This document shows positions 62,950 through 64,000 of a stretch of DNA of 64,000 bases, one piece after another. This DNA comes from Marinomonas sp. IMCC 4694. Its GTDB lineage: Bacteria; Pseudomonadota; Gammaproteobacteria; Pseudomonadales; Marinomonadaceae. The notes beneath the pieces are model-generated. The model was not told the DNA's origin. It did not search any database and saw only the letters and a program-made list of their open reading frames with translations. The stretch spans positions 806,001-870,000 of the forward strand of contig NZ_VSRV01000001.1 of assembly GCF_008122525.1 (NCBI RefSeq), read 5' to 3'. A program made the position numbers and the translations under genes. Every line of letters begins with the position of its first letter. Within the stretch, counting starts at the first letter, position 1.

Positions 62950-63852
62950 ATGTCTTGTGCGGTCACGTTAGAAGCCTTGCGAGTGTTGGAGGCGATTCAT
63001 CAGTTGGGCAGTTTTTCAGCGGCGGCGCAGGCGTTGTTTAAGGTGCCATCGGCGTTGACTTATACGGTGAAGAAGCTGGAAGACGATTTGGGTGTGGCGT
63101 TGTTTGATCGTTCTCGGCAAAAAGCCGTGTTAACGCCTGCAGGGCATTTGGTGTTAGAGCAGGGGCGGGCGATTTTAGACGCGGCCATGCGCTTGGAGGA
63201 TTCGGTTAAACAGCTTGAGTCTGGCTGGGAGCCGAAGTTAAGAATAGCGCGGGATACAGTATTATTAGAGTCGCCTTTGATGTCTGTTGTTGGGGATTTT
63301 TTAGCGCAAAATCGACCAGTGGAATTGACCTTGTCGGAAGAAGCGGTTGGTGGTGGCTGGGATGCGTTGCAGGATAATCGGGTCGATTTGGTTATTGGTG
63401 TAACGGGCGAGCTGCCAAAGGGAAATGTGCATATTCGGGCGATTGGTGAGATAGAGTTTGTGTTCGCAGTGGCGCCGACGCATCCGTTGGCGCTAACGCA
63501 AGGGGGGATTACAACGGCGCAATTACGCCAGTATCCTTCTATTGTGGTGGCTGACAGTTCAAAAATTTTGCCCGCGCGCAGCAGTGGTGTTTTTGAGAGC
63601 CGCCAAGTGCTTAGGGTTGATACGATGCGCAGTAAAATCCAAGCGCAATGTCTGGGTTTGGGTGTGGGGTATTTGCCCAAGCATCGTATTGTTGATGAGT
63701 TAGGTTCTGGGCGTTTGGTGTTGCGTCAGTGTGAATTGCCACGGCCGAATCAGAGGGCGTATTTGGCATGGCGTAAGGATGATCCTGGCAAAGGTTTGTC
63801 GTGGTTTGTAGCGCAATTGGCCGCGCAAGATTGGCAGCTTGTTTCAATTTAA
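62950..63852 (+). CDS. LysR-family transcriptional regulator
   Basis: 300 residues: N-terminal winged HTH (LEALRVLEAIHQLGSFSAAA, QALFKVPSALTYTVKKLEDD) and a substrate-binding domain from about 90. It is adjacent to and divergent from the pirin gene with 125 bp between starts, the usual arrangement for LysR control of a neighbour. Effector unknown. Confidence 0.94.
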   Translation: MSCAVTLEALRVLEAIHQLGSFSAAAQALFKVPSALTYTVKKLEDDLGVALFDRSRQKAVLTPAGHLVLEQGRAILDAAMRLEDSVKQLESGWEPKLRIARDTVLLESPLMSVVGDFLAQNRPVELTLSEEAVGGGWDALQDNRVDLVIGVTGELPKGNVHIRAIGEIEFVFAVAPTHPLALTQGGITTAQLRQYPSIVVADSSKILPARSSGVFESRQVLRVDTMRSKIQAQCLGLGVGYLPKHRIVDELGSGRLVLRQCELPRPNQRAYLAWRKDDPGKGLSWFVAQLAAQDWQLVSI

Positions 63853-63911
63853 CCGTTTTATTTAAGGTGAAAGGCTTTTTTTAAGGCTAGACGCTGTTTT
63901 AAGGGGTATGT

Positions 63912-64000
63912 GTGTTTTCTCTTTCTCTTTCTGTGTTGCCGGTTTTTTTGCTGTTGATGGTGGGAGCCGTGTGTCAGCGTTGGCGTTTTCCGATGGAGGG
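63912..64000 (+). CDS. start of a membrane transporter, possibly AEC family (partial)
   Basis: A GTG at 63912 with AAGGGG six bases upstream opens a frame that runs off the window: FSLSLSVLPVFLLLMVGAVC then QRWRFPMEG. A hydrophobic helix followed by a basic/FP motif resembles the N-terminus of auxin-efflux-carrier-type permeases. Only 29 codons are visible. Confidence 0.45.
   Translation, partial: MFSLSLSVLPVFLLLMVGAVCQRWRFPME

Overview
The window looks like a chromosomal segment of a marine gammaproteobacterium, most likely Marinomonas or a close Oceanospirillales relative. This rests on gene content and on the resemblance of the proteins to that group; no search was run. It holds about 50 core genes, one tRNA, a small integrated island, a complete type I-F CRISPR-Cas locus and one IS110-family element.

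Layout. 1-7.9 kb: a partial DUF3530 gene (-), rpe-gph (+), an MscS channel and an MgtE transporter (-), then trpG-trpD-trpC-osmC (+); trpE is not here. 7.9-9.3 kb: a 1.27-kb island with a RelE/HigB-type toxin and an HTH antitoxin. It lies at the 3' end of tRNA-Arg(CCT) and is bounded by 50-bp perfect direct repeats. 9.4-32.5 kb: a flagellar cluster with flgNMA (-), then cheV, cheR, flgBCDE, flgFGHIJ, flgKL, an HD-GYP-like protein, two flagellins, flaG, fliD, fliS and a fliT-like gene (+). Sigma-54- and sigma-28-type promoters can be read directly. 32.5-39.6 kb: a Maf-type flagellin glycosyltransferase and pseudaminic acid genes pseI-pseG (+) and pseF-pseC-pseB (-), without pseH. 39.7-48.4 kb: tag, nudF-yqiB-yqiA-parE, a YecA-like protein, an aromatic aminotransferase, a methyltransferase and a WYL regulator. 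48.5-60.7 kb: cas1, a short KilA-N-type ORF, cas2-3, cas8f-cas5f-cas7f-cas6f and an array of 53 repeats. 60.7-62.1 kb: IS110-type transposase with a structured upstream non-coding end. 62.1-64 kb: pirin, a LysR regulator and the start of an AEC-type transporter.

Most notable observation: the 370-bp gap between cas2-3 and cas8f holds a minus-strand mini-array. Two diverged repeats with the 5-bp-stem/5-nt-loop fold of the array repeat flank a 14-nt spacer, and the first ends in the intact CTTAGAAA handle. An intrinsic terminator follows. The spacer and the next two bases match a site abutting the -35 of the apparent cas8f promoter. The only mismatches are at guide positions 6 and 12, the positions flipped out in type I effector complexes, and a CC PAM is in place. 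The simplest reading is a built-in guide RNA by which the Csy complex represses its own operon.

How the parts fit: sigma-28 would drive flgMN, flgKL and the flagellins, while sigma-54 would drive flgB. FliS, the FliT-like protein, Maf and the Pse enzymes would chaperone and glycosylate flagellin. The CRISPR locus appears to have two possible controls: the mini-array, and an upstream WYL-type regulator with nearby palindromes.
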